From an uncultured Oscillospiraceae bacterium (GTDB lineage Bacteria > Bacillota > Clostridia > Oscillospirales > Oscillospiraceae), in assembly GCA_934567355.1 (NCBI GenBank), contig CAKTJC010000004.1:1-64000 (forward strand): a stretch of 64,000 nt of DNA, given 5' to 3'. Below the pieces are notes generated by a model that was not told the origin of the DNA, ran no database searches, and saw nothing but the letters and a program-made list of their open reading frames with translations. Both the position numbers and the translations under genes were made by a program. Below are positions 16,872 through 25,198 of the stretch, one piece after another; position 1 is the stretch's first letter; each line of letters begins with the position of its first letter.

Positions 16872-18383
16872 TTATTTGAAGCTCCAGTCGCCGAAGTACA
16901 TGTTGCCCAGGCAGTGTGCCTGCACGCCGTCCATGTTGGAACGGAACGCGATGGTGGACAGGTCGTTCACCAGAGGAACGTCATAGGCTTCTTCGGTCAC
17001 GATGTTGCAGGCCTCTACGTACAGAGCCTTGCGGTCTTCACCCTGAGCGGCACGGGCCTTCAGCAGGATCTCGGAGATCTCGCCGTCGCGCTGGAACACG
17101 CGGTCTTCCCAAGGCTCTCTGTCCAGACGGTGGCCGGTGTACATGCCGTCGGCGTCCACCAGGGAGCACAGGTTGTTCAGCACATAAGCCTCGTAGGTAC
17201 GGTTCTTCCACTCACCGGAGTAGGTGGGATAGTCGGTGGCCTTGATGGTGCAGTTGATGCCAACTTCCATCAGCTGAGCCTGGATGATCTTCGCAACGTT
17301 CTCCAGGGCGCTGCCGCTAGGAACGGAGATAGCGAACTCTTCGCCGTTGTAGTTGGACTTTGCCAGATATGCCTGAGCAGCTTCCACGTCGTAGGGAACA
17401 ACTTCAACACCGTCGGCCTCGGTAACGAAGCTCAGGTAGTTGGAGCACATATCCACGTTCAGGATCTCACTGCGGCCGGCGTAAACGCCGTCGTTGATCA
17501 TCTGCTTGTCGATACCGGCCTGGACAGCCTTACGGAAGTTGACGTCCTTGCAGACGCCGGTCCAGTCGTTCAGGTACAGGGTGATGCGGCCGGTGGACAG
17601 GGTGCTGTTCCATGCTACGTCGGAATTGCCTTCCAGACGGGTGCAGACGTCGATGGAGGGGTTACGAACCACATCGTAGTCGCCGTTCTGCAGACCCAGG
17701 ATCTGGGTATTGGTATCGGCAACGATCTGGATGATGATGTTCTGGATGGCGGGCTTGTTGCCCCAGTAGTCTTCGTTGGCGATCAGGGTGGTGTGGTCAC
17801 CGCTGACCCACTCGACGAACTTGTAAGGACCGGTGCCGATGGGGTTCTTCAGGTAGTAGTCATCGCCGACCTCCTCGAAATAGGACTTGCAGGCAATGCC
17901 GCCCAGACGGGAAGCAACACCATAGGGGAATGCGGCATAGGGAGTGGTCAGGGTGACCTTGACGGTGTAGTCATCAATGATCTCGCACTCCTTGAAGTTG
18001 ACGAACAGAGCGGTGCCGATGGGGCCTTCGAAGCCATAGTCGAAGGTGAACTTCACGTCCTCAGCGGTCATCTCAACGCCGTTGTGGAACTTGACGCCCT
18101 GACGCAGGTGGAAGGTGTACTCCAGACCATCGTCGGACACTTCGTAGCTCTCAGCCAGAGCGGGAGTCAGGGAGCCGTCGGCCTCCAGACGCAGCAGGCA
18201 GTCGTAGACGTTGGACAGAACCAGGTTGTCAGCGCCGGAGCAGCTCTGCTTGGACTGAGCGAAGAAGCGATAGGGCTCCTCGGAGGTAGCCAGGATAGCG
18301 GTGTCCTTCTCGGCGGCAGCGGGAACTGCGCAGATGGAGAGCATCATCAGAGCTACCAGCAGCAATACAGCAATCTTTTTCAT
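16872..18383 (-). CDS. Family-5 peptide-binding protein of the mur operon
   Basis: A 503-residue solute-binding protein family 5 (DppA/OppA/MppA type). The signal peptide spans about residues 1-24 (MKKIAVLLLVALMMLSICAV, then PAAAEKD). The only early Cys sits in LSIC, which is a poor lipobox, so signal peptidase I cleavage after AAA is more likely than lipidation. Mature hallmarks include FHLRQGVKFHNGVEMTAEDV near 115 and NPIGTGPYKFVEW near 185. First in the operon, it probably captures peptides, and linkage to MurQ and AnmK suggests muropeptides. An AGGAGG site precedes the ATG. Confidence 0.92.
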   Translation of the reverse strand: MKKIAVLLLVALMMLSICAVPAAAEKDTAILATSEEPYRFFAQSKQSCSGADNLVLSNVYDCLLRLEADGSLTPALAESYEVSDDGLEYTFHLRQGVKFHNGVEMTAEDVKFTFDYGFEGPIGTALFVNFKECEIIDDYTVKVTLTTPYAAFPYGVASRLGGIACKSYFEEVGDDYYLKNPIGTGPYKFVEWVSGDHTTLIANEDYWGNKPAIQNIIIQIVADTNTQILGLQNGDYDVVRNPSIDVCTRLEGNSDVAWNSTLSTGRITLYLNDWTGVCKDVNFRKAVQAGIDKQMINDGVYAGRSEILNVDMCSNYLSFVTEADGVEVVPYDVEAAQAYLAKSNYNGEEFAISVPSGSALENVAKIIQAQLMEVGINCTIKATDYPTYSGEWKNRTYEAYVLNNLCSLVDADGMYTGHRLDREPWEDRVFQRDGEISEILLKARAAQGEDRKALYVEACNIVTEEAYDVPLVNDLSTIAFRSNMDGVQAHCLGNMYFGDWSFK

Positions 18384-18436
18384 AATATCCTCCTATTGTG
18401 TTGTTTCCTCGGCGGCTTTGCCCCTTGGATGACATC

Positions 18437-18465
18437 AGTTTATCACTGCGAAACGAATCTGTCAA
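18437..18465 (-). promoter_or_regulatory. Promoter of the Dpp-mur operon
   Basis: On the minus strand TTGACA (18465-18460) and TAAACT (18442-18437) are 17 bp apart, with TG one base before the -10 (extended form). It lies about 55 bp upstream of the binding-protein start. No MurR-like regulator gene is nearby. Confidence 0.75.
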
Positions 18466-18681
18466 CCTTTGCATGCTTTTATGAAACTTTTTTCCATCTT
18501 TTGAGCATTTTCAGTCTCTTTCACCTGAAATGCTGAAATAATCACGTAATATTTTAAGCAAAATACACAAAATTGTAAAAAGAATATGTGCATTCTGCCC
18601 CCGACAGCAGCATAGGTGATTTCGGCATTCTGAAAGTGATATGGCAATTTCATCCTCTTTCTGCACTTTTTTTATATAAAA

Positions 18682-18724
18682 AGCATCAGGGAGCCGTCCA
18701 TTCTCAGACGTTCTCTGATGCCTT
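18682..18724 (-). terminator. Terminator-like hairpin after broken GNAT gene
   Basis: Arms AAGCATCAGGGA and TCTCTGATGCCTT pair with one bulge or mismatch. On the minus strand the stem runs into TTTTTATAT. It would end transcripts from the GNAT pseudogene region. Otherwise 18466-18754 shows no gene. Confidence 0.6.
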
Positions 18725-18754
18725 TCATATCGTACTGCTTCTCTGCTTTCTCGG

Positions 18755-19207
18755 TTATTTATGAATATACATTCTGGTCATCTTGGGTTCGCCGTCCCCC
18801 TGGACCATGCACAGGAACTCCCAGCCGTACCGTTCGTAGAAACCGGTGTGATCCGTAATCAATTAAACCGGTGAAATCCCCTTTGCTTTCAGATCATCCA
18901 CCGCCATGCGAAGCAAGCGCCCTGCGATTCCCTTGCAGCGGTAGTCTTTTTCTGTGTATACTGCACAAATATTCGGTGTCAGATCCTTCCTGTCGTGAAA
19001 GTCATTTTCAATCACGCCCAAGCCACCGACGATCTTCTCCCCTCTCAGGCAGAGATACCAGCCATACTCGGTTTTGCCATCCAGATAGGCATCCATGCAT
19101 TCCAAATAGGCCTCCTGCGGAACGCGCCACTTCTGATGGAACCATTGAGCGGCACTGTCCTTCCATTGAGGCTGCTGTCTTAGTGTAATATATGCAAATT
19201 GGTTCAT
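18755..19207 (-). pseudogene. GNAT acetyltransferase broken by one in-frame TAA
   Basis: The frame from ATG 19207 encodes a GNAT protein (acetyl-CoA loop DYRCKGIAGRLLRMA) but stops at TAA 18865-18863 after KGISPV. In the same frame the sequence continues for 35 more sense codons, including LITDHTGFYERYGWEFLCMV, then a TAA at 18757-18755. That continuation is the normal GNAT C-terminal strand region. A single change (TAT or TAC to TAA) explains the break. The truncated 114-residue product would lack the last strands of the fold and is probably inactive, barring read-through. Confidence 0.85.
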
Positions 19208-19280
19208 TTTCCTTCCCTATCCATTCCTTTCTCAGTTTTCAAAGCTCACGCCTAAAAAGCTCACGGCAAGTCGGACCCAT

Positions 19281-19493
19281 TTAATTTCTCTTCATAAAAA
19301 GCACTGTCTGCGATTTGATCGAGATCTTAGCAACTTCAAAACCGTATTCCAGCAGTTCCTTTTTGTAGTTCAAAAAAGAATGATCCAGCGGTGTCCCTGC
19401 AATTGCACCGATCTGACCAAATGTCAGGCAAAGTCTCGATTCGCCGCGCTCCCGGACATACTTCCAAAGCGGATCATATTTGCTCATTCTCAT
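19281..19493 (-). CDS. Small conserved-type hypothetical protein
   Basis: A 70-residue protein. The sequence KYDPLWKYVRERGESRLCLTF followed by a segment containing IAGTPLDHSFLNYKKELLEYG resembles a small stand-alone domain that I have seen annotated only as hypothetical in Clostridia. It has no membrane helix or signal peptide. The start may be 19493 (just after GGAGGAGGGGG) or the ATG at 19487. It is upstream of the GNAT pseudogene, 73 bp apart in the same direction, and downstream of a structured leader. No function is assigned. Confidence 0.7.
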   Translation of the reverse strand: MRMSKYDPLWKYVRERGESRLCLTFGQIGAIAGTPLDHSFLNYKKELLEYGFEVAKISIKSQTVLFMKRN

Positions 19494-19519
19494 CCCCCTC
19501 CTCCCCGGGATATCATCGT

Positions 19520-19646
19520 AAAAAAAGCGCAGAGCAAATCCAGGTTCTCACCCGATTCAGCTCTGCGTCTCAGCGTCCGGCTTCATTTACGGCTCCTCAC
19601 ATGAGATCCAAGCCGGCAAATGAAGCACGGCGGTCTCCGGAGATCC
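19520..19646 (-). ncRNA. Structured leader or small RNA with intrinsic terminator
   Basis: From a promoter at 19680-19653, transcription would begin near 19646. Two successive hairpins follow: CTTCATTT pairing with AAATGAAG (arms 19618-19625 and 19581-19588, with inner CGGCT/AGCCG and CTCA/TGAG pairs), then CGCAGAGC pairing with GCTCTGCG (19567-19528, GAGA inner loop). The second stem runs directly into seven U (19526-19520). A perfect alternative pairing CCGGCTT/AAGCCGG bridges the first hairpin and its 3' flank. This is the shape of an attenuator or riboswitch leader for the gene at 19493, or of a short stand-alone RNA. It matches no riboswitch class I recognise. Confidence 0.6.
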
Positions 19647-19652
19647 ATTTTC

Positions 19653-19680
19653 ATTGTATTATTATTTAGGGAAATGTCAA
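19653..19680 (-). promoter_or_regulatory. Promoter of the structured leader
   Basis: TTGACA (19680-19675) and TACAAT (19658-19653) on the minus strand, with a 16-bp spacer. It lies about 160 bp upstream of the small gene at 19493. Positions 19694-19980, between this and the MATE promoter, hold no gene I can support. Confidence 0.7.
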
Positions 19681-19982
19681 CATTAAAAATATCAGAACGA
19701 TTCAGTCGATAGGAGTATTTTGCTCTATAAGACGCTTCTGGGCATCAACATTTTCCTGGAAAGAATCCACATTTTCGGCAGAGACAAAAAATGTACCGGA
19801 ATCAGTCATATCCGGAATTTCCTTCCCCTCCATGCAGGCAACGGCATACCATCGAAAGAAGATATTCCAGTCAACATTTCGTCATCCAGAGTAAAACATG
19901 TTCTTTGGTTTCTCCGGTTTTATCATGGTTCCACTTGTTTCGCTTTTTCTTTCTCTTCTACCGTTTAAATATCGTTATGTAT

Positions 19983-20027
19983 CTACATTACTATATTGAC
20001 ATTTTATATTTTTGCGATATAATGTAG
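19983..20027 (+). promoter_or_regulatory. MATE operon promoter flanked by inverted 8-mers
   Basis: TTGACA at 19996-20001 and TATAAT at 20018-20023 are 16 bp apart. The inverted repeat CTACATTA (19983-19990) and TAATGTAG (20020-20027) brackets the promoter, with the right arm overlapping the -10. TAATGTAG also occurs at the hydrolase promoter at 47246-47253, which hints at a shared regulator. Confidence 0.7.
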
Positions 20028-20045
20028 GAGAAAGGACGTGACGGA

Positions 20046-21428
20046 ATGGAACAAGCAGTTAGCGCCGGAAAGCGCGTGGGGAAGGATCTGACGCAGGGGC
20101 CGATCATGCGGACGCTGTTGACGTTTGCAATCCCGATTATTTTGACGAATCTGATTCAGCAGTTATATTCCATGGTGGATGTGATCGTCATTGGGCAATT
20201 TGTGGGCAACATTGGCACAGTGGGTGTAAATACTGGTGGTGAGGTGGCCGACCTTGTCACCCCAATTGCAACATCCCTGGCCTCAGCTGGGCAGATTTAC
20301 ATTGCTCAGCTCACCGGCTCCGGCGACCGGAAACGTGCAAATGAAACCATCGGCACCTTGCTCAGCCTGATGATCGGCATCTCGGTGGTGCTTGCAGCAG
20401 TGACCATTGGTCTGTCCGGTCAGATTCTAAGCTGGCTTCACTGTCCGGAAGAAGCTGTCGGACAGGCGCAGGCTTATATGATCATTACCGCACTGGGTTA
20501 CCCCTTTATCTTCGGCTACAATGCAGTAGTTGGCATTTTGCGGGGAATGGGTGAAAGCAAACGGCCCCTGATTTTCGTATTAGTAGCTGCCATTGTAAAT
20601 ATTGTGTTGGATATTCTTTTGGTCGCCGTGATCCCTATGGAGGCAGCGGGCACTGCAATCGCCACAGCCGTATCCCAGCTTGGTTCCTTCGCGGCAGCGG
20701 CTGTTTTTCTGTGGAAAGAGTGCGAGCAATTCGACTTCAAGCTGGAACCGGCTTCCTTCCGCATCAATCCAAAGGCCGCAGCAGTCATCATCGAGCTTGG
20801 CATTCCCCAGGTGGCGCGCTCCATTCTGGTGCGCAGCGGTATGCTCTGGGTCAATGCAAATGCCAATTCTTACGGAATGATCGTCTCTGCTACTAACAGC
20901 GTGGGCAACAAGCTGCAAAAGTTCCTGGAAGTTTATATTCAGGGAGTGGACACCGCATCTGCCGCGATGGTCGGCCAGAATCTGGGCGCCAAAAAAACAG
21001 AACGGGCCGGAAAGGTCACCATGAACACCCTGCTTGCCACCATGGTGTGCGCTGCCGGAATTTCAGTTCTGTGCCTGCTCTTCCCTCATCAAATCTTCGG
21101 TCTGTTTACCAGAGATGAAGCTGTCATCCAAATGGGGGCAGTATTCCTGAAAATCATGATCGTGCATTACTTTGCATCTGCCTTCGTCGGCTCATTCCAG
21201 GCCATGGTCACCGGCTGCGGCTTTGTTTCCCTGGGCTTTGCCATTGGGGTATTGGACGGACTGGTGTGTAAGGTCGGCCTGAGCTGGCTGTTTGTCAATG
21301 TATTTCATATGGGCTATCTGGGTCTTTTCTGGGGCGTAGCCACCTCCCGAATCCTGCCGGGACTATTGTGCGCAGCATATTTCTTCAGTGGGAAATGGAA
21401 GACCCGCAAGCTGCTCAATGAAAGATAA
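20046..21428 (+). CDS. MATE-family multidrug/metabolite exporter
   Basis: A 460-residue MATE transporter with twelve hydrophobic segments in two similar halves. The conserved helix-1 region PIILTNLIQQLYSMVDVIVI and the second-half segment AMVGQNLGAKKTERA are typical of the NorM/DinF-like group. It exports cationic drugs or metabolites in exchange for Na+ or H+ at the membrane. The start follows AGAAAGGACGTGACGG. It is first in a plus-strand operon with a 2-hydroxyacid dehydrogenase (12-bp gap) and a double MBL-fold protein, so it might export a product or toxic by-product of their pathway. Confidence 0.92.
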   Translation: MEQAVSAGKRVGKDLTQGPIMRTLLTFAIPIILTNLIQQLYSMVDVIVIGQFVGNIGTVGVNTGGEVADLVTPIATSLASAGQIYIAQLTGSGDRKRANETIGTLLSLMIGISVVLAAVTIGLSGQILSWLHCPEEAVGQAQAYMIITALGYPFIFGYNAVVGILRGMGESKRPLIFVLVAAIVNIVLDILLVAVIPMEAAGTAIATAVSQLGSFAAAAVFLWKECEQFDFKLEPASFRINPKAAAVIIELGIPQVARSILVRSGMLWVNANANSYGMIVSATNSVGNKLQKFLEVYIQGVDTASAAMVGQNLGAKKTERAGKVTMNTLLATMVCAAGISVLCLLFPHQIFGLFTRDEAVIQMGAVFLKIMIVHYFASAFVGSFQAMVTGCGFVSLGFAIGVLDGLVCKVGLSWLFVNVFHMGYLGLFWGVATSRILPGLLCAAYFFSGKWKTRKLLNER

Positions 21429-21440
21429 GGAGGCAAGTCG

Positions 21441-22394
21441 ATGGATAAAAAAGTATACATTGTCCGCAGCCACGGTGAAATTCTGGAGCAGGCTCTAACC
21501 GACCATGGTTTCCAGGTCACCGTAGGAGACGGAAGCGTGCAAAAAGAGGTGCTAGCCGACTGCAACGTCTTGCTGCCCGGCGGCAAAATCACCGTGGATG
21601 AGGCACTGCTGGCCCAGGCACTGGAGCTGAAGCTGATTGTAAAGTCCGGTGTTGGCTACGACCGTATTGACGTGGATGCCTGTACCAAGCGGGGAATCTA
21701 TGTAGCAAACACACCGCTGACCAATTACCTGTCCGTCGCCGAGCATGCCATGATGCTGATGCTGGCTGCGGCCAAGCAGGTGTACCCTATCTCCATTTAT
21801 CTGCGGCATACCTATCCGGACTTCTGGTGCCGGGAGCGATATGAGGGCTGCGAGCTCTGGGGCAAGACGCTCAGCATCATCGGTCTGGGGAATATCGGCC
21901 GCCGGGTGGCTGAACTGGCGCATGCCTTCGGCATGGAGATTGTAGGCTTCGACCCCTACGCAGATCCAGGCCGATTGGCTGAATATATCCGTCCGGTTCC
22001 GTCTCTGGACGATGCTCTGGCCGCCGCCGATTTTCTCACGCTCCATGTAGCCGGCGGTCCTTCCACCCACCATATGATTGGACAGGCACAGTTGAAGGAA
22101 ATGAAGCCAAGCTCCATTCTCATCAATGTGGCTCGGGGCAGCGTGGTAGATCAGCAGGCTCTGACCCAGGCTCTGATGGATGGCACCATTGCCGGTGCAG
22201 GTCTGGACGTGTTTGAAACTGAACCCATTGCTGGCCACAATCCTTTGATGCTTCTGGAAAATGTAGTGGCAACACCCCACTGCGCCGGAAACACCATAGA
22301 TGCCCGAAAACGAACACAGACAGACTGTCTGGCAAATATCCTGGACTTCTATGCAGGTAAACCGCCGCGTTTTGCTTTGAATCAACCGAAATAA
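21441..22394 (+). CDS. D-2-hydroxyacid dehydrogenase (phosphoglycerate dehydrogenase-like)
   Basis: A 317-residue NAD(P)-dependent D-isomer-specific 2-hydroxyacid dehydrogenase. The nucleotide loop GLGNIGRRVAEL is at about 150-161, the catalytic Arg is in NVARGSVVDQQAL near 231, the Glu is in DVFETEPI near 258, and the His is in TPHCAGNT near 280. It is distinct from the D-LDH type gene at 709 and is shorter than serine-pathway SerA (no ACT domain). The ATG follows AAGGAGG. In its operon it may oxidise or reduce a 2-hydroxy acid released by the neighbouring hydrolases. Its substrate is unknown. Confidence 0.88.
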   Translation: MDKKVYIVRSHGEILEQALTDHGFQVTVGDGSVQKEVLADCNVLLPGGKITVDEALLAQALELKLIVKSGVGYDRIDVDACTKRGIYVANTPLTNYLSVAEHAMMLMLAAAKQVYPISIYLRHTYPDFWCRERYEGCELWGKTLSIIGLGNIGRRVAELAHAFGMEIVGFDPYADPGRLAEYIRPVPSLDDALAAADFLTLHVAGGPSTHHMIGQAQLKEMKPSSILINVARGSVVDQQALTQALMDGTIAGAGLDVFETEPIAGHNPLMLLENVVATPHCAGNTIDARKRTQTDCLANILDFYAGKPPRFALNQPK

Positions 22395-22406
22395 GGAGGA
22401 ATAACA

Positions 22407-24125
22407 ATGGCATATATGAACTTCCTGAGTCATGAGCAGTTTTCGGACCGTCTGATCATCCTCACCGAGGGCTATTCCATGGTACACCGCTTTACCATCG
22501 GCTGCATCATAGGAGACGAGAAAATTCTGGTCATCGACTCCGGTCTTGGCATGCACCGGGAACTGCGGCACTACATAGAAAATTTAGTGGGTACAGACAA
22601 GCCCATTCTCTGCGCCTGCACACACGGACATCTGGATCATGTGGGGAGCGCTTGCCTATTCGATGAAGCATACTGCTCTCTGAAAGATTTTACCCCAGGG
22701 AAATCCAATCCCTTTGATCCCATCCGGCGCTACTGCGATGTGGTGGATTTCAGCCTGGAAAGCAATCTTGTCGCCGACTACTGCAAAGAGCACATGATTG
22801 GCGACAATCGAGTGGAATTCAAGGACATTCAGGACGGACAAATTTTCGATCTGGGCGGTGTTACAGTGGAGGCCATTGCTGTGCCCGGACATTCTGACGG
22901 TTCCATGGCCTTCTACTGCCCCAGTGAAAACTGCTGCTTTATCGGCGATGCCATCAACACCGACGTTCATCTGAAGCGGTTGACCACGCAGGGCTTCCGC
23001 ACCTACAAGCAAGTACTGGAAAACTTTATCTCCCGGGTCGACCCTTCTGTCACCCTGTATCCCGCGCATCTCCCCCTGCCCATGACGCTGGAGGTCGCCC
23101 GAAATCTGATACATGTTTGTGACGACCTGATTGCGGGAAACATTGACTGCGATCCCCCTGCCGAAGGAATTTTTCACAGCCGGAAAAATGACCGCAATAT
23201 CCGCGGCCATTATGTAGGCAACGCCTGCATCGTTTACAACCGCAGTCTCCAGGACGGGAAAAACACACCTGTTGTTGTAAACGACGTGTGTTATTACAGT
23301 CATGAAAAATGGTCTGACCGCGTATACACCGTTACCATCAACTATTCCACGGTCAATCGTATTACACTGATGGTATTCATCGGAGATGAAAAAATTCTGC
23401 TCATCGATTCCGGTCATGGCATCGACGGGAAGCTCCGCAGCTACATTGAAAGTTTTGCCGGATCCGGCAAACCGATCCTGTGTGCCCTGACCCACATTGG
23501 CATTGACCACGGGGGAGCAGCGACGCTGTTTGACGGAATCTTCCTGCATAAAAACGATATTGCCAAGCTGCCCATGTCCCGGCACAAGCGGTTCATTGAC
23601 TCCCTCCCCTTCTCCAACTACAGCACCGAGTTTGCCGAATATGCCGACCTGAATACGCTGGAGGCTCTGGATCCTGCCAGGGTCACACCCATTGAAGATG
23701 GAGACGTGTTTCATCTAGGGGGATTGGATGTGGAATGCATTTTCACTCCCGGCCACTCCCAGGGACACATGGCCTTCTACTGCGCCAGTGAGAAAATCTG
23801 CTTTACCGGAGATGCCATGAATGTGGATACCCACCTGAAATCCATGAGCCGTCAGGGTATGGTGGAATATGCCGGAATGATCGAGCGATTTATGAGCAGA
23901 GTCACGCCGGATACCGTCACCTTCTCCGCTCACCTGAATCGTCCTCACGCTATGCGCGTGCCGCGGAATATCCAAGCCGCCTGTCTGGAAATTGCCGGCG
24001 GTCAGCTTTACGGAGATCCCCCCGGTGAGGCAATCCAGCAGCATATCAGCGCATTCCACAATCCCAACATCAAAATGCACTACCACGGCAACTGCTGCGT
24101 CGTGTATAACCTGGCCACATTGTAA
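22407..24125 (+). CDS. Double metallo-beta-lactamase-fold protein
   Basis: A 572-residue fusion of two MBL-fold domains, about residues 1-285 and 290-572. Domain 1 has the complete dinuclear site: THGHLDH at 72-78, H162 in PGHSDG, D181 in IGDAI and H221 in YPAHL. Domain 2 keeps the equivalents but reads THIGIDH at 362-368, so the second histidine of HxHxDH is Gly365. Each domain ends with a similar GHYVGNACIVYN or MHYHGNCCVVYN segment, proving internal duplication. MBL proteins of this kind hydrolyse lactones, thioesters or phosphodiesters. An AAGGAGG site precedes the start. It is last in the MATE operon. Confidence 0.88.
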   Translation: MAYMNFLSHEQFSDRLIILTEGYSMVHRFTIGCIIGDEKILVIDSGLGMHRELRHYIENLVGTDKPILCACTHGHLDHVGSACLFDEAYCSLKDFTPGKSNPFDPIRRYCDVVDFSLESNLVADYCKEHMIGDNRVEFKDIQDGQIFDLGGVTVEAIAVPGHSDGSMAFYCPSENCCFIGDAINTDVHLKRLTTQGFRTYKQVLENFISRVDPSVTLYPAHLPLPMTLEVARNLIHVCDDLIAGNIDCDPPAEGIFHSRKNDRNIRGHYVGNACIVYNRSLQDGKNTPVVVNDVCYYSHEKWSDRVYTVTINYSTVNRITLMVFIGDEKILLIDSGHGIDGKLRSYIESFAGSGKPILCALTHIGIDHGGAATLFDGIFLHKNDIAKLPMSRHKRFIDSLPFSNYSTEFAEYADLNTLEALDPARVTPIEDGDVFHLGGLDVECIFTPGHSQGHMAFYCASEKICFTGDAMNVDTHLKSMSRQGMVEYAGMIERFMSRVTPDTVTFSAHLNRPHAMRVPRNIQAACLEIAGGQLYGDPPGEAIQQHISAFHNPNIKMHYHGNCCVVYNLATL

Positions 24126-24132
24126 AAAGGTG

Positions 24133-24201
24133 TCCCCTGCCATCCAGAATGGCAGGGGATGCTTTCGTGGGCTGCCTCCTTGCAGAGCAGCCCACATTTT
24201 T
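24133..24201 (+). terminator. Double terminator between convergent operons
   Basis: A first perfect stem (24133-24143 with 24149-24159) follows the MBL gene. A second 9-bp stem, GTGGGCTGC (24167-24175) with GCAGCCCAC (24187-24195), runs into ATTTTTA. It ends the plus-strand operon at the border with the convergent aldo-keto reductase gene. Confidence 0.85.
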
Positions 24202-25198
24202 ACGGATTCATCATATAGGCCTGGGGCGCAGCAGGAGCACAAGGCGGGAACAGCACATCCAATTGGGCCGAAAGCTCCTCCGGCAGCCTCCATTCCAGCA
24301 TCTTCAGCGTGGCTTCCAGCTGCTCCACTGTCCGTGGGCCGATCAGCGGAGCTGTCACACCGGGGCGGGACAGCAGCCAGGCCATGCTCACAGTCGCCTC
24401 ATTCTGGCCATAGCTGCGGCACAGCTGCTGATAGGTATGCAGCTGCTCCATTCGCTGGGGGGACAAGGTACCTGCATATTTTCCGGAGCGCTGACCGGCG
24501 CTCAACTGCTTCATTACACTACCGCTGAGCAATCCTCCCTGCAGCGGGCCCCAGCACATAAAGCCAAGCCCCATAGCCTGAGATGCCGGGATCAGCTCCA
24601 GTTCCGGCAGGCGACAGAGCAGATTATATTTTGCCTGGTTGGCCGTCAAGCCCAGGAAATGTCGCTTTTCTGCCTCTGCCTGTCCCAGCACCATCTGCCA
24701 AGCGGCAAAGTTGCTGCATCCAATGTAGTCCAGTGTGCCGCTGTTCACCAGTGCCTCAAAAGCGCCCCAAAGCTCCTCCCATCCGGCATGGGGAGCAGGA
24801 TTATGCATATAATAAAGCTCCAAATGATCCGTTTGCAGCCGCGACAATGAATCGTGCAGATGGCGCCGGATTTTCCAGGCAGACAGCCCCGGCTCATCGT
24901 TTGGTCCGTCCAGTCCGTTTTTCATTGGTTCGTAGACCTTCGTGGCAAGTACAACCCGTTCTCTCCGCCCGCCGCCCTGGGCGAACCAACGGCCGATGAT
25001 CTCTTCCGTCCATCCTCGCCAGCCGCCATTCCGGTCACCATACATATTGGCGGTGTCAAAGAAATTGATCCCAGCCTCCAGGGCACAGTCCATGATACGA
25101 AAAGCTTCTTTTTCTTCCGTATTTGGTCCAAAATTCATGGTTCCAAGGCAAAGTCGGCTGATCTTCAGTCCGGTTCTGCCGAGATAGGTATATTCCAT
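24200..25198 (-). CDS. Aldo-keto reductase
   Basis: A 332-residue NADPH-dependent aldo-keto reductase with a TIM-barrel fold. The catalytic tetrad is visible: Asp and Tyr in FFDTANMYG (about 48-56), Lys in LATKVYEP near 88, and His in YYMHNPAP near 130. C-terminal PLIGPRTVEQLEATL is the NADPH phosphate-binding region. It reduces carbonyls such as aldehydes or sugars. The substrate here is unknown. The start overlaps the upstream hydrolase by 34 bp and is preceded by GGAAGGAGAGC, so it is translated from within that gene. It is last in the second Dpp importer operon. Confidence 0.92.
   Translation of the reverse strand: MEYTYLGRTGLKISRLCLGTMNFGPNTEEKEAFRIMDCALEAGINFFDTANMYGDRNGGWRGWTEEIIGRWFAQGGGRRERVVLATKVYEPMKNGLDGPNDEPGLSAWKIRRHLHDSLSRLQTDHLELYYMHNPAPHAGWEELWGAFEALVNSGTLDYIGCSNFAAWQMVLGQAEAEKRHFLGLTANQAKYNLLCRLPELELIPASQAMGLGFMCWGPLQGGLLSGSVMKQLSAGQRSGKYAGTLSPQRMEQLHTYQQLCRSYGQNEATVSMAWLLSRPGVTAPLIGPRTVEQLEATLKMLEWRLPEELSAQLDVLFPPCAPAAPQAYMMNP

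Noticed and set aside
16614..18536. A 640-codon plus-strand open frame opposite the binding protein.
   Set aside because: Antisense shadow: the minus strand encodes a family-5 binding protein with signal peptide and ribosome site.
18755..18862. The 35 codons after the GNAT stop as a separate small gene.
   Set aside because: It has no start codon or ribosome site. It is in frame with, and completes, the GNAT fold, so it is the lost C-terminus.
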